A stretch of 64,000 nucleotides of DNA from Microstegium vimineum (taxonomy: Eukaryota > Streptophyta > Magnoliopsida > Poales > Poaceae): positions 25,180,719 through 25,244,718 of the forward strand of contig CM039128.1 in the NCBI GenBank assembly GCA_022036555.1, given 5' to 3'. The notes beneath the pieces are model-generated. The model had not been told where the DNA came from and did no database searches. It saw nothing but the letters and a program-made list of their open reading frames with translations. Position numbers and translations under genes: made by a program. Numbering within the stretch: position 1 is the first letter of the stretch; every line of letters begins with the position of its first letter. This document shows positions 46,621 through 58,808 of this stretch, piece after piece.

Positions 46621-47053
46621 ACAAAACAATTCAATTCTTCTTATGTACCCATACTTGCTTGGGTCCTCCAAAGTTAGTGACTAAGGACTTAGGTGCCCAA
46701 ATATATTTCTTCTTTGAGCTCTCATTGGGTGTACCCATGTACTTAGCTATCACACCTTTCTTGCTCTTGGTAAGCATATAATTAGAATCAAAGCGAATAG
46801 ATGCATGTGTAAATTTTATCTTGATTTGGTTTAGTTTGCAATATTTCTCATCATGCCCTACTTGCTTGCAACTAGAGCAAAACCGACCATTGCTCTTCAC
46901 AAAGCGAGGCTTTGGAGTTGCAAAGGCCGCCTTGCCTCTCTTGGGGGTATAGCCAAGTCCCTCTTTACAAAGGGAGAACCTTTGGCTACCCAAGCACTTA
47001 AGCATGTGGGCGTCTCCACCATAGGCATTGCCTAATGCTAGAGTGAGCTTACT
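46621..47053 (-). pseudogene. gag: C5 Gag-Pol linker with second zinc knuckle
   Basis: It continues the Gag frame after S5 is removed (GK then LTLALGNAYGGDAHMLKC). It holds an intact CX2CX4HX4C knuckle, FCSSCKQVGHDEKYCKLN, for nucleic-acid binding. It is followed by the WAPKSLVTNFGGPKQVWV segment conserved in SIRE-type elements. Confidence 0.85.
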
Positions 47054-49850
47054 GTAACACCCTAAAATTTGAAATAGAAATTAGATTTGAATTTGCTTTA
47101 ATTTGATTTATTTCAAATAATGTTGTGAGCATAGAATTAAATAAAGAAAATAAATAAAACTAATATCACATGTTAGGGTTCAACTTGTTTGAGCATTTCA
47201 TGCCTCTGCATTTTCTTGTGTTGGTTGAATTTGCAAAACCCTAGAAAACATTTCAAAACCCTTTGAAAATCTTTAGGAAAAGAATTGCAAAAGAAAATAA
47301 AAAAAAAGAAAAAAAACCCTTTTTCCCTCCCTCTCTCTGCTTTCGGCCTGTTGGCCCGAGAAGCCCACCGGCCTGCTTCCCTCCTCCCTTCCTTTCTCCC
47401 TTAGGCCGGCCTCCCTCGCTCTCAGCCCAGTCCGGCCGTAGGCCCGCGCAGCGCAGTACCCCGCCCTCTCTCTCTCTCCCTGACGTCGCGTCCCCGCCTG
47501 TCAGTCCCCTCCTTCCTCCAGACGAGTCCGCACCAGACTCTGTCGCGCCGCGACGCCGCGTCCGCCGACTCCCGCAACCGCCTTCCCCGCGGTTTCCGCG
47601 CTCCCCTCGCGCGTATCCGCGTAAGACTCCGCCCCTACCCCTCTGCCCGCCATAAATAGCGCCGCCCACCCTCGTCCTTGCCTCGTCCTGCCTCGAACAA
47701 GCGGCAATAGAGTCGCCGAAACAGAGCTTCGCTGTCGAGCGCCGTTCCGCGCACCTCCGGCCGCGGTAAGCCTCTTCGAGCCTCGCGCCGCCTTTGCGCG
47801 TCTGCGGAACATCTTCCCCCTCTCTTTTCCCTCTCTTTTGTCCACCGGTTGACTCTGTCGCCATGCACAGGGAAGCCGCCGTCGCGGTTCGTCGTCGCCA
47901 GCCGTCCTCGTCCGTCTTCGAGCCCTACCGTTGCCCTAGGTGAGTTCGCCTCCCTCTCCTCTTTCTCCCGGTGCTCTCGGATTCGAAAACCGAGCACCAG
48001 AGCCTCCGATCGACCCCCGCCAGCGAGCACGGCCTCGGGCCGGCCATGGCCGCCACCGTGCGCCGCCCTCTCCCTCCTCCTTCTAATCTGAGCCGTTCAG
48101 ATCAGATCCAGTGGCTCAGGATCAAAGATACCCCTTCGCCCTGGCAGTTTTGCTAAAGAGTCCCTGCTCTTTTGACTACTCAACCCGCAGTCCTAAAGCG
48201 CCTTTCATCTTTACGCTTTCCACTCTGGAAAACGTATTCCCTTCTAGATCTATTTTAATTCGAAATTAAAAGAAAATCCCTATTTACAGTTTTGCCACTG
48301 AACTTTAAATGCTTATAATTTGCTCGTTTTAAATCCAAATTGATCCGTTCAAGTTGCGTTAGATCCGTAGTTTTATGCTCTATCCAGTAGTATAGTTTTT
48401 ATCTATGTTAATAACTTTTGAAAATAAAATTAAATTAATTCTTTTGATGCTTTAATCTTGCCCTTTTCAAAATCTTGTTTAATCCATAGTTTAACCGTTT
48501 TAGATCCGATTAGCGTGGTTTTCGCGTCTTTGTGATCGTAGTAAAGTATAGATTTGTTTTATAATCTTTTCAAAACCTCTTTATTGTTTATGTTGTAATG
48601 TTCTGATCATATCTTTATTGCTTCGTGTATGATTATTCGGATGATTTCGTGGTGATGTTGATCGAGTACAACCGGTGAGATTTCCGGTGTTCCCGAGTTC
48701 TTTGCAGCAGATCAGGACCACCAAGAGCTTTGTGATCAAGGCAAGTTTAACATGGGATCATCCTTGTTACCTATTCACCTTAATTCACCTAGTCATGATT
48801 GCATGTGTCTCAATTGATTCCTATTTAGATCTTTACCATAGCTTTGTTATCCTTTTACCTTGTCACCTTGGGTTTTCATTGCATATGGGTAGCTTTGCTA
48901 TGCTTTACATGATGAATATTGAGATGAATCTTGACTAATGATATATGCAACAATGAGATAAAACTGGCTTTTATAGCAACATGGAATAGGACCCCACTGT
49001 AGGGCAAAAGCTGGGACTTAAATGCAACCACGAGTGCTATATGGCTCTAGCTTTAGTCAATTATGGAAGTTGGACTAGCATGCTTGTAGTTCGTGACCTT
49101 TGCCGAGCTAGTTATGGGGTATAGCTTGTGTGGGGACCGCTGCGGGTGGTACCATCGGGTTGTCCCATATACCCCTTTGCATTGGGTCCGTAGGGTCTAC
49201 TACTTGCTAGAAAGACTTTTTGAAAGACTTCATAGTGTTCCCTGCCCGCTTACCTTGGAAGTGTTTTGGGAGTTGCAAACCCGGGCATATGGGCAACACG
49301 GCTTGTGGGTAAAGTGTGTAACCTCTGCAGAGTGTAAATCTATCATAATAGCCATGCTCACGGTCATGAGCGGCCTGGAAAACTCACAGTGTAGATGATC
49401 ATGTTGTTTAGTTGTTAATGATGTTTATTAATCTTATCATGTGGTTTATCAACTGGGTATGCATAATTAAAGCTAAGTGTTGGTAAAACTTGACCAAGTT
49501 AAAAGCAACCGCAGTTCAGACAGTGTCAGCCTTTGAGCTTCATAACCCTATGTTACTCTTGCTGAGTACTTTAAGTGCTCACCCTTGCTTTCTCAACCTC
49601 ATCAGATGGCTATGAAGACTACCGTGAGGAGTACTAGGCTAGTGGTCAACCAGTCGGCGTTCCTGTGAAGTGGAGCTTCGTCGCGAGAGTTATCTTTATT
49701 TCTGCTGTTTTGTTTAAGAATATTATTTGTTATGTAATAAGCACTCAGTGATGGTACTATTTAAAGATTTGTCGGCTTATGTGTGTGATTGATCTCTGGG
49801 CACACATGAGTTATTCGCATTCAATTTTATTCTTAAAATTGGGTGTGACA
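47054..49850 (+). repeat. S5, very long solo gypsy LTR
   Basis: 2797 bp starting TGTAACACCCTAAAATTTG and ending GGGTGTGACA, with perfect TSDs CTTAC (47049-47053, 49851-49855). A CATAAATAG TATA-like box (47651) precedes a GC-rich 5' region with CpG-dense leader-like sequence. The TGTAACACCC terminus and large size suggest the Tekay/Del group (inference). Long ORFs in 47250-48160 are compositional. A block around 49100-49400 is strongly conserved with S6. Confidence 0.9.
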
Positions 49851-49855
49851 CTTAC

Positions 49856-51431
49856 CAACCTCCTTCTTAAGGGTCTCATTCTCAACCATTAGTGAAGCAT
49901 CACAAGTGACAACATAACTAGTAGAAGAGTTAGAGTTAGATGTGCTACAAGAAGGGTTAGTTGGGGTGATGATGATGGGTTCATAGAATGATTCATTAAT
50001 TATGTCACAAGTTGATCCCATGTTACTTGTTTGAACATGCTCTTTCTCCTTTTGCTCAACAAGAGATGAGTTAGCCTTTTTAAGCTTAGAGTGAGCTTTG
50101 CCAAGCATCTCATGGGCTACCTTTAGCCTCTCATGAGAAAGATTGATCTCATCAAAGGATTGCTTGAGAGCTTGAAGCTCTTTTCGCAATGCTTTGCACT
50201 CCTTTCTCTTGATGTCAAAGTGAGTCTTAGCATCTTCCAACATCTCAATTAGTTCATCTTTAGTGGGTTCATCATCATCATCATCACTAGAGTCACACTC
50301 ATCATCGGATTGTACCTTAGTTGGCCGAGCCATGAAGCATGTGCTTGCAAGAGCCTTCTTCTTGCTTGATCTCTTCTCATCATCACTTGAGTCATCATCA
50401 TCACTTGAATCACTATCCCAAGTGACAACATATGTGCCTCCCTTCTTGCTCTTCTTGAGAAACATCTTGCTCTCTTTCCTTTCTTTATTCTTGCCCTTCT
50501 TCTCATCTTCATTGTCACTATGAAGAGGGAAATCCAAAATGAAGTGATCCTTGCTATTGCACTTGAAACACCTCTTGTCATTGTTCTTGCTCTTGAAGGA
50601 GTTCTTCTTCCTTCTAGCTCTATAGCCCTTTTTCTTCATGAACTTGCCAAATTTCTTGACAAAGAGGGTCATCTCTTCTTCATCATCTTCATCATCATTG
50701 CTTGAGCACTCATCATTGCTTGATTCATCACACTTTGCTTTGCCCCTAGATGATGATGTGGTTTTGAATGCCACACTCTTCTTCTTGTCTTCCTTCTTCT
50801 CATCCTTCTTCTCCTTGTTCTCTCTAATCTTGTCTTTGTCTTCTCTAAAGGTGTCATCGGTAATCACCTCACCAAGAATTTGGTTTGGTGTCATTGTGTC
50901 CAATCCACTCCTCACCAATACAGTGACAAGCATCTCAAATCTTGAGGGAAGGTTCCTCAAATTTTTTAATGAGAAATCCTTGTCTTCCACTTTCTCTCCA
51001 AGTGCCTTGAGGTCATTGACAAGCACCTCAAGCCTATTGAACATCTCTAGCACATTTTCATCCTCCATCTTGAAGTTTGCAAATTTCTCTTTCAAGATGT
51101 AGGCCTTTGCTCCCTTCATGGATTGAGTCCCTTCATAAGACTCTTCTAGCTTCTTCCATGCCTCATGAGCACTCTCCAAGTTCTTTATTTCCTCAAACAC
51201 TTCTCTTGAGATTGCTTCATGAATGGCACTCAAAGCAATGTCATTATTTTGGAGCTTCTCCTCTTTGGCCGGGGTGGGTGCCGCCTCATTGACTACCTCA
51301 AACTTCTTGTCGACCACCAACCATATCTTCTGGTTGATTGATTTAAGATAGGTAGTCATCAAGGCCTTCCAATAGCTATAATTGTTGACATCAAACTTAG
51401 GTGTCCTCTTGGTGTTGTTGATTTGAGCCAT
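49856..51431 (-). pseudogene. gag: C5 Gag
   Basis: It starts with ATG at 51431 (MAQINNTKRTPKFDVNNYSY), followed by WLVVDKKFE, AHEAWKKLEESYEGT and LNRLEVLVNDLKALGEK-like FNRLEVLVNDLKALGEKVED, the copia Gag/UBN2 fold. An acidic and Lys-rich stretch (KKEDKKKSVAFKTT, Asp/Glu runs) precedes a knuckle RCFKCNSKDHFILDF, in which the fourth ligand, normally Cys, is Phe. A long coiled coil (CKALRKELQALKQSF) leads to the S5 break. It forms the particle shell. Confidence 0.92.
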
Positions 51432-51473
51432 TTTAACACCGTGGGATGTTAAGCCTTTGAGTATGGTGTACTA

Positions 51474-51485
51474 GCTCCGATACCA
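51474..51485 (-). other. C5 primer-binding site (initiator tRNA-Met)
   Basis: The minus strand reads TGGTATCGGAGC two bases from the LTR. It differs by one base from TGGTATCAGAGC, the complement of plant tRNA-iMet, which is the standard copia primer. Confidence 0.85.
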
Positions 51486-51487
51486 CT

Positions 51488-54400
51488 TGAAAGGTCTAGA
51501 TATGGCTAGAGGGGCGGGTGAATAGTCTATTAAAAATTCTACAACAACACTTAAGCAAACTTGATAATATAAATACGGCGATAAGCAAGTTTGCTCTAGC
51601 TCTACGGTTAGGCAAGCCACCTACCAATTCTAGTTACTAGCAAGATATGTTCTATGTCACACACAAGGGCTAGATAACTAGTACTACTAGACTAAGCTAC
51701 AAAAGCTAAGCTAGAGGCTCTACTTTGCAAGAATGTAAAGAATCTAATGCAAAGCTAGATATAGAATGGTTCTACCAACGTGAAGAGATGAATCACTAGA
51801 TAACCAATCACAATATGAATCCTCGGTAGAGACAAGTTGACACAATGATTTTTACCGAGGTTCACTTGTTTGCAACAAGCTACTCCTCGTTGTAGCGATA
51901 CACCCACTTGGAGGTTCACGCACTAATTGGCAATCACAAGCCAATCCCGTCACCGGGTGCCGCACAACCAACACAAGATGGGGATCCACAAGCTACGTGG
52001 AATCCACTAGATATACCTTTCATGAATCTCCCGCGGGTTAGGTTCAAGAACCCCTCAAAATCCACCGATCGGAGCCGGAGACAATCACCTTCCTCCGCTC
52101 AACGATCCTCATCGCACCAAGTCGTCTAGGAGATGCCAATCTCCAAGAATAACAAGAGCTCCACGATGACGACGATCACCAAGTGCCACTAGAATGCAAT
52201 CAACGAGCAATGCACTTGGATTCACTTAAACTCTCATGAATATGTCAAATAAGTTGAGAGGATGAGTGGTGGAAGCTATCTCAAGGAAGCAAAAAGTGTG
52301 AGTGATGTAGGAGTGCAAGAGATTGCCCAAAGGGCCGGCCATATAGCTATATATAGCCCTCACTCACAACTAGCCGTTTTGCCCCCAAAACACAGTTTCT
52401 GCGCGACCTCCGGATGCGCTTTTCACAGGGGGTCCAGACCATCGGCCGCGTCCGGACCCTTCACAAGAACAGAGCCAACGGCTCTGTTTGCCACACCGGA
52501 CGCAACCTCCGGACGCACATACTACGCTGTCCGGACCATGTCACATGCGTCCGGTCGCCTGCCAGTTCAAACAGCTTGGTTTCCCGCTCGCGCCACAGCG
52601 CACCACGTGGCTTCGGACTCTACTGTTCATAGGGTCCGGTCGCACTACTCACAGGGTCCGGATATATTTTCCCGAGACCCCGAGTGCACCCGAGAGCTCC
52701 CTCAGCTCCTCTGCACCTCCGAACGCTAGTCCGGAGTGTTCATCCGGACCATCCCCTACGTCCGTTAACTTCATCCAGAGAACAACAGAGAGCACAGGAC
52801 TCTGGACGCAGCGTCCGGAGCTCTGTGTCCGGACTGCCAACAGCGTCCGGACCACTGCTCACAGCCAGCCAGGCCTAGGGTATGCCTCCGGACCCATCGC
52901 CGATGGTCCGGACAACACATACCCTAGCGTCCGGACTGCTTCTGCTGCCCAAACAACTTCTCCAACTTCTCCAAGCTTCCAAGAGCCAACACTAAGTGAT
53001 CTCAACACTTGTGCACGTGTGTTAGCTTTTAGTTCACATTTATCTTGGATTTAGTTGGTTGTTTCCACTAGTTCAATTTGATTTTAATGCAATGCATATG
53101 AACCTAGTGGCACATGATAACCGTAATCATACTTAAGAGCTCCCTCCTTGATAGTACGGCTATCTATCCTAAATGTGATCACATCCTCTATGATGTCTTG
53201 ATCACCAAACCAAAAATGGTTCCTATGGTCACCTTTGCCTTGACACCATTTTCCTTTCCATCATCATGCTAGAGCTTGTGGCATCCACTTGATCCACCTT
53301 GCTCCATCACATGGCATGTACCAACCTATCTCATGATTCACACTTAGAGATCAAGCTTATGTCACACACGGTTTTAAGAACAAAACCAGATTTACACCAT
53401 ATGTGAGCCCAGGAAGTCAAATCTCACATATAGCCACAAATTAAGGAAGTATCAAAAGACAATACTTAAATGCATAACATATAAGGTCAAAGGATAACCT
53501 CAACACAGCGAACAACGGGAAGACAACTCCGAACTTCAGGTGAAGACTCCAACTTCACAGGGACAACTGACTGGTTGATCACAAGCCTAACTCCTTTAAC
53601 TCTTGCAATCTGATATGGTTGATAAGGCAAGGGTGAGCACTTAAAGTACTCAGCAAGAATAACATAGGGTTATGAAGCTCAAAAGGCTGACACTGGCTTA
53701 CTGCGGTTGCTTTTAACTTGGTCAAGTTTTAACAACAATTAGCTTTAGTTATGCTTAACCCAGTTGGTAACCACATGATCATTAATGAAACAATCTCATA
53801 TACCATATCTCCAAACTTACCATCATAAGTTGTTCAACAACATGAGTATCTAACACTGTGAGTTTTCCGAGCCGCTCGTGACCGTGAGCACGGCTATCAT
53901 GATAGATTTACACTTTGCAGAGGTTACGCACTTTATCCACAAGCCATGTTGCCCATATGCTCGGGATCATGACTCCCAAAACACTTCCAAGGTGAGCGGA
54001 CAGGGTACACTATGAAGTCTTTCAAAAGCCCTTTCTAGCATGTAGCGGACCCTACGGACCCAATGCAAAGGGGTATATGGGACACCCCGATGGTACCACC
54101 CGCAGCGGTCCCCATACAAGCTATACCCCATAACCAGCTCGGCAAAAGTGTCTTTCACGAACCACAAGCATGCTAGTACAAACTTCATACTTAACTAAAG
54201 CCATAGCCATTATAGCACTCATGGTTGCATTTAAGTCCCAGCTTTTTCCCTACAGTGGGGTCTTATTCCATGTTGTTATAAAAGCCAATTTTAATCAACG
54301 TTGCATATATCCATTAGTCAATATTCAATTCAAGATTCTTCATGTTCAGCATAGCAAAACTACCCATATGCATAGTAACCCATTGGTGACAAGGTAAAAG

Positions 54401-57400
54401 GAATAACAAAGCTATGATATAGATCTAATAGGAATCAAAATTAGACACATGCAATATGACTAGATTGATTAAGGTGAATAGGTAACAAGGATGATCCCAT
54501 GTTAAACTTGCCTTAAACTCTTAGATCCTTTCTTCACTTGATTCTCGATCTTCTGATGACTTCTTCTTGATCTCCACGTAAATCTCACCGATTGGACAAG
54601 ATCATAAACACCACACAAGAATCTGAACAATCATACAAAGCATACAATATACCTACCTTAGAACAATACACCAATCAATGAAAAAGGTTTAAAAGAAATC
54701 TACGTATTGCTACGATCACGCAGACGCGAGAATCACGCTAATCGGAGCTACGGTGAACGAGAAACGACTACCAAAAGATTAACTTTATATGAGAAAAGGA
54801 AATCTACAACCTTTATTTATTTTATCTATATAAAATTATATAGGATATTTCATAGAAATACCCAAATTAGATTAAGTCACATTACATTTGAATTAGGGAA
54901 ACAAAATAAAACTATTCATATTCTATTTATAAATAGATTTGATTTATGTCGGTTCAACTTTAACTTATAAATATAAGTTGATATGTGAGAGCAACTATTT
55001 CAGAATTAACATGCATGTTTATACTAAGCAAAATTATATTTAAAAGCATATTAATATTATCCATTAATCATATTTATATTATATATAAATTGTAGAGATA
55101 TAAAATATCAAAGTATAAAACCTATATTGATTTTACTCATTAAACTAGTTGCAAGTATATTAACCAATTTAATATTTAATAATGTATGAAAAAGCTTATG
55201 ACTGAATAAATATTACCACTAGCATATAGATCATATTATCATGAATCAAATGCAATTTAAACAGTACAAAACAGAATTAAAATCTAACTTGCTTTTAATT
55301 AATTAATAAGCTATTGATTAAACATTAATTAAATAATATTTATATTAACAAAATTAATAATTAATAAACTTGAAAAGCATTAACACTACTACGTAGAGAA
55401 CGTCTATATGAAACTAACGTAACTTAAACGAACTAAAACGGATCTAAAACGTACAACATATAAATTAAATAAGATTTAAAGATTAAAACTTAGATTTAAA
55501 AGCCATTAAATAAATAAGTATTTTTTCACAGTTGTAAAGGTTTTATCATGTAGATCTTGATGATATGAATCTAACGTAATTTGATTAGATTAAAATAGAG
55601 TTAAAACGATGAAACGACGGAGATTAGAATTAAAGATTGAAATACGGTCCATGTAACTTGTTCTTGTTGGCACATCCGTGCAGCCCTGCTGCCGTTGGTG
55701 GGGCAGCTGAGCACAAGGACTGAGGTGCCTTGGCCTTGGCCTTGGCCACGTGAGGGAGAGGCAGCGGCCAGCATTGGTAGCGCGCGGCCACACACGCGTG
55801 ACGCGTCCACAGAAGGGGCAACAAGCTAGCTAGACAAGCTAGGCCGAACGGCCTACTAGCTTGTGCAGATGTACGGCGACGACATGGCTGGCTGCACACA
55901 GGGCCAGGGCAGCGCAGCCATGGGAGGAGAGGGCATGGATGACCGGAGCATGAAGAACATTAGGAACAACAATCATTGATGGAGCTCGTCGCCGTCAAAG
56001 TTGTCCGGAAAACACAAAACGAATGGGAAATAATCAAACGGTGATGGATTGCATTGAAGGAAGGCACCATGGTGAAGAGAGTGACAAGACGAACCTCGTG
56101 GTGTTCTCGGAATCGGTGGAGGACGTCGAAGTTATAGCCGGAAAAGCTCGCCGAGGATTTCCCAAACCAGGGGCTTCTCTTACAGTAGATGTGGTGTGCT
56201 TTGGCAAGAAGCTGATAGATATATATAGGGAGAAAAACTCCCTATATGTTCATCAACTGGCGATATGGTACTAATTGATATTGCACCACGTGTATATTTA
56301 CTAATGGGCCAAGATTAATCATTAAAGCCCATTAATAAATAAACACATGAACTTTTGAGATTTATTAGAATTATTGCACATGGGCTTGGGCTTCGAGGGC
56401 TGTTGGGAAATTGAGATGTTTATTATTTATTTTCGGAATAAAATATTTTCGTGAATAAAATAATTCCAGAAAAGTCCAGAATTAATATTTAAGTCACGAA
56501 AAATACTCCAAAGTCTCCAAAAATTCTGGGAAAATTCTCGGAGACACTTTGGAATATTATAAACCCAAATAAAGTATTTGGAGCTCACGAAAAGATATTT
56601 TGGAGCATCTAAAAATTAGATTAAGATCATAGAAAAATGAGAAAAAGTTCTGAAAAAGCCAGAAAAATTCTCCGGAAGATTTTAGATATTTTTATGAATG
56701 ATGAACTCAAGAGAATGATTTAGGGTCAAAACAAGTTGGATGGCAATTATGAGAATAGATGGAACTATTTTCGAATAGAAATAAAGAAGGAAAATCGGAT
56801 TTATTCTCGTCAGGTTCTGGACCGTGGGTTGATTAACAAAGAGCTCAGGGTCTCTTTAGCAACTTTGCAAACGAAGGGGTACAGTGCTTTGTGGACCTTT
56901 GGATCGTGGATGGATGGATCTAATTAGATCACAGAGGAAGGAATAGGGGATTCGGCCGGGTACAGTGAACAGCATGGCGGCAGAGGCCATTGCCGGCGGC
57001 GTTTCTCACCGGAGTAGCTCAGCTAGGGCCAGAGAGCTCGGTTTTCCAAGGGGTAAAGATTAGGGGATAGAGGAGGAAGATGCGATCTCACCTAGGGCCA
57101 CGGTGAGGACCGGAGATGGATGGACGCGGCTGGCAATGAGCAGCAGCGGGCGACAGCTCTCAAGGGGGTTTCAGAGCGAGGAACCCGACACGAGGCAGCG
57201 CTGGAGCTTCCAACGCATCGGAGACGGCGGCGGCTTGCTTCACGACGGTGTTCAAGAGGCAGCGAGCTCGCGGCTGCGGCTACTCCTCGGCGGAATCCGA
57301 GGTGGGGCGACGGGAGCTCAAGGTGAGGCGAGGAGATTGGAGGGTTCGAGAGGAGGCGTCATGGCCTCGCTATTTAAAGGGACAGGTGGGAGAGTCCGGG

Positions 57401-58007
57401 GCGCATATGCCCGCATGCGAGGCGGACGCAGCTCGGCGAACAGAGTCCCGTGCGGACTCTACATGAGAAAGAAGATGGGCATTGACAAGCGGGGGCGACG
57501 TGTCAGCGGCAAGGGAAAAGGGGAGGGTGGTTCCCTACGCGAACTGGGCCGAGGCGAAGGGAGGAAGAGCTGGGCCGAGTCGATGTGGCCCATGTGGGAG
57601 GAAGTGAGGGGAAAGGAAGGAGGGAGAGGGAACCAGGTCGGCTGGGCTGGTTGGGCCAGAAGGTGAGGAAGAGAGGATTTGATCCTTTTCCTTTTCTTTT
57701 TGTTTTCAAAGCTTTTCTTAAATCCTTTTTGAAAACCATTTTCTAAACCGTTTTGAAAAGCTTTGAGTTTTTCAAAACCAAGCATCACAAAAAGGATAAT
57801 GCAGAGGCATGAATGCTCAAGCAAAGGTTGCGAAACCCTAGGTCAATTTGATGAAAACATTTTTATTTTCCTGCATTTTCATGAGCACAAAATTCAAAAT
57901 TAACCCAATTTCAATCTATTTTAAAAATTCAAATTTTCGGGTGTTACAGCTTAGTACTTAGGTGGGTTTCATCAATTACTCAAAACCAAAACACATGGGG
58001 ACTCTCA
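51488..58007 (-). repeat. 5' LTR of C5 (contains S6)
   Basis: It aligns with the 3' LTR. The U3 array of TCCGGAC words (about 52405-52940) precedes TATATATA on the minus strand (52348-52355). S6 splits the outer part at GCTTA. Confidence 0.93.
53360..57948 (-). repeat. S6, very long solo gypsy LTR, opposite to S5
   Basis: 4589 bp from TGTCACACACGG to CGGGTGTTACA, with perfect TSDs GCTTA (53355-53359, 57949-57953). Its reverse complement starts TGTAACACCCGAAAATTTG like S5, and the conserved block at about 53880-54290 matches S5 49000-49400 in inverted orientation. It is longer than S5 because of an AT-rich middle (54700-55600) and extra sequence near 56000-57000. ORFs at 57103-57824 are GC-rich compositional frames. 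It is the youngest layer in this LTR. Confidence 0.88.
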
Positions 58008-58012
58008 CAAGT

Positions 58013-58402
58013 GTAACACAATGAGCGTAGACACGACGATTTATACAGGTTCGGGCTAGCAAATCACCGTAATACCCTACGTCCTGTGTTCTTGTGGCTG
58101 GATTGATATGTGAATTAGGTTACACGAGGTGTAGATGGATCTTTTTGAGTGGGGTCCCTGCTCGACTTATATAGTCGGAGAGCAAGGTTACAATTTTCAT
58201 ATCCTAACAGATTACGATCGCTCCCTTAAGGCAAGAGATCCGAGTCTATCTACTAGGATCTTTCTTGGCGAGCAAGGCTCTTTGGAGTCCCTGGCGAGCA
58301 CGGCAGGCCTGGTCGCGTGCCGCAGGGCTCACAAGCTGGGCTGTCTTCTGGTCGAGAGGGTCATGTAGATCTCTGGGGTATACGGAGGTAATATTCCCAA
58401 CA
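58013..58402 (-). repeat. 5' LTR of T3, outer part
   Basis: It continues the LTR after C5 (GTAACACAATGAGCGTAGAC onward) and ends ATTCCCAACA, matching S4 with scattered differences. CGACC follows as the presumed target duplication. Confidence 0.88.
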
Positions 58403-58557
58403 CGACCCGGGGCCTGCGTGGCTTCCTGGGACTGACCGACTACTTCCGCAAGTTCATCCGCGACTTCGGCATCATCGCCGCGCCCCTGACGCGTCTCTTT
58501 CGACGAGACGCGTTTGTGTGGGACGACGCCGCCGCCGGTGTCACATACAAGAGGAGG
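58403..58557 (+). pseudogene. Relic of another gypsy pol (RT thumb/connection)
   Basis: The frame reads RGLRGFLGLTDYFRKFIRDF then IIAAPLTRLFRRDAFVWDD, the conserved region after the gypsy RT catalytic core. It is the sequence into which T3 inserted. The left half would have been beyond the deleted T3 3' LTR. It ends near 58557 in unrelated sequence. Confidence 0.82.
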
Positions 58558-58651
58558 ACTGCCACAGGTGCCTAGGAGCAGCCGACCTCCCAGGGCACGA
58601 CCGGTGGGATGGAAGCCCAATTACCATCATTAATATTATTTTTATTAGGAC

Positions 58652-58719
<68 letters not shown>
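58652..58719. repeat. (ATT)n microsatellite
   Basis: About 22 TTA/ATT trinucleotides. Frames through it produce artificial poly-Ile, poly-Leu or poly-Asn ORFs. Confidence 0.95.
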
Positions 58720-58752
58720 GGGAGTATTTTATCAATTATTAGGAGAAGAGAA

Positions 58753-58754
<2 letters not shown>

Positions 58755-58806
<52 letters not shown>
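58755..58806. repeat. (AT)n microsatellite
   Basis: A run of about 26 AT dinucleotides, 35 bp after the (ATT)n tract. Both are likely polymorphic. Confidence 0.95.

Positions 58807-58808
<2 letters not shown>

Larger units (their letters stand above)
37078..58007 (-). mobile_element. C5, SIRE-type Ty1/copia element with four nested insertions
   Basis: LTRs begin TGAAAGGTC on the plus strand and end ACTCTCA; TSDs are CAAGC (37073-37077) and CAAGT (58008-58012). The uninterrupted S4 sequence CAAGCGTAACAC confirms the original target. Minus-strand order is 5' LTR, iMet primer site, Gag, zinc knuckle, protease, integrase, RT, RNase H, a 1.2 kb 3' region, polypurine tract, 3' LTR. About 10.3 kb is C5 itself, and S4, H, S5 and S6 make up the rest. 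Every ORF carries at least one defect. Confidence 0.95.
31156..58402 (-). mobile_element. T3, truncated Tat-type gypsy element with antisense gene
   Basis: Read on the minus strand: 5' LTR (58402-58013 plus 37077-36993, split by C5), primer site, internally deleted gag, protease, the first part of RT, then a minisatellite and an antisense gene. RNase H, integrase and the 3' LTR are gone. The left end joins a truncated G1 LTR without a TSD, so a deletion spans the junction. The right flank, CGACC, is the presumed TSD with its partner lost. Its LTR family recurs as solo LTR S4. Confidence 0.82.

Noticed and set aside
47253..48030. Minus-strand ORFs of up to 203 codons in the GC-rich part of S5
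   Set aside because: Gly/Arg-rich compositional frames inside an LTR leader, with no domain and no conservation in S6.
49093..49398. Conserved ORF in S5 (AELVMGYSLCGDRCGWYH) also seen in S6
   Set aside because: The frame opens at GTG, not ATG, and differs at its ends between copies. Conservation is better explained by LTR function than by coding.
57103..57824. ORFs of 187 and 121 codons in S6
   Set aside because: Same GC-rich LTR segment on the other strand, with no recognisable protein.
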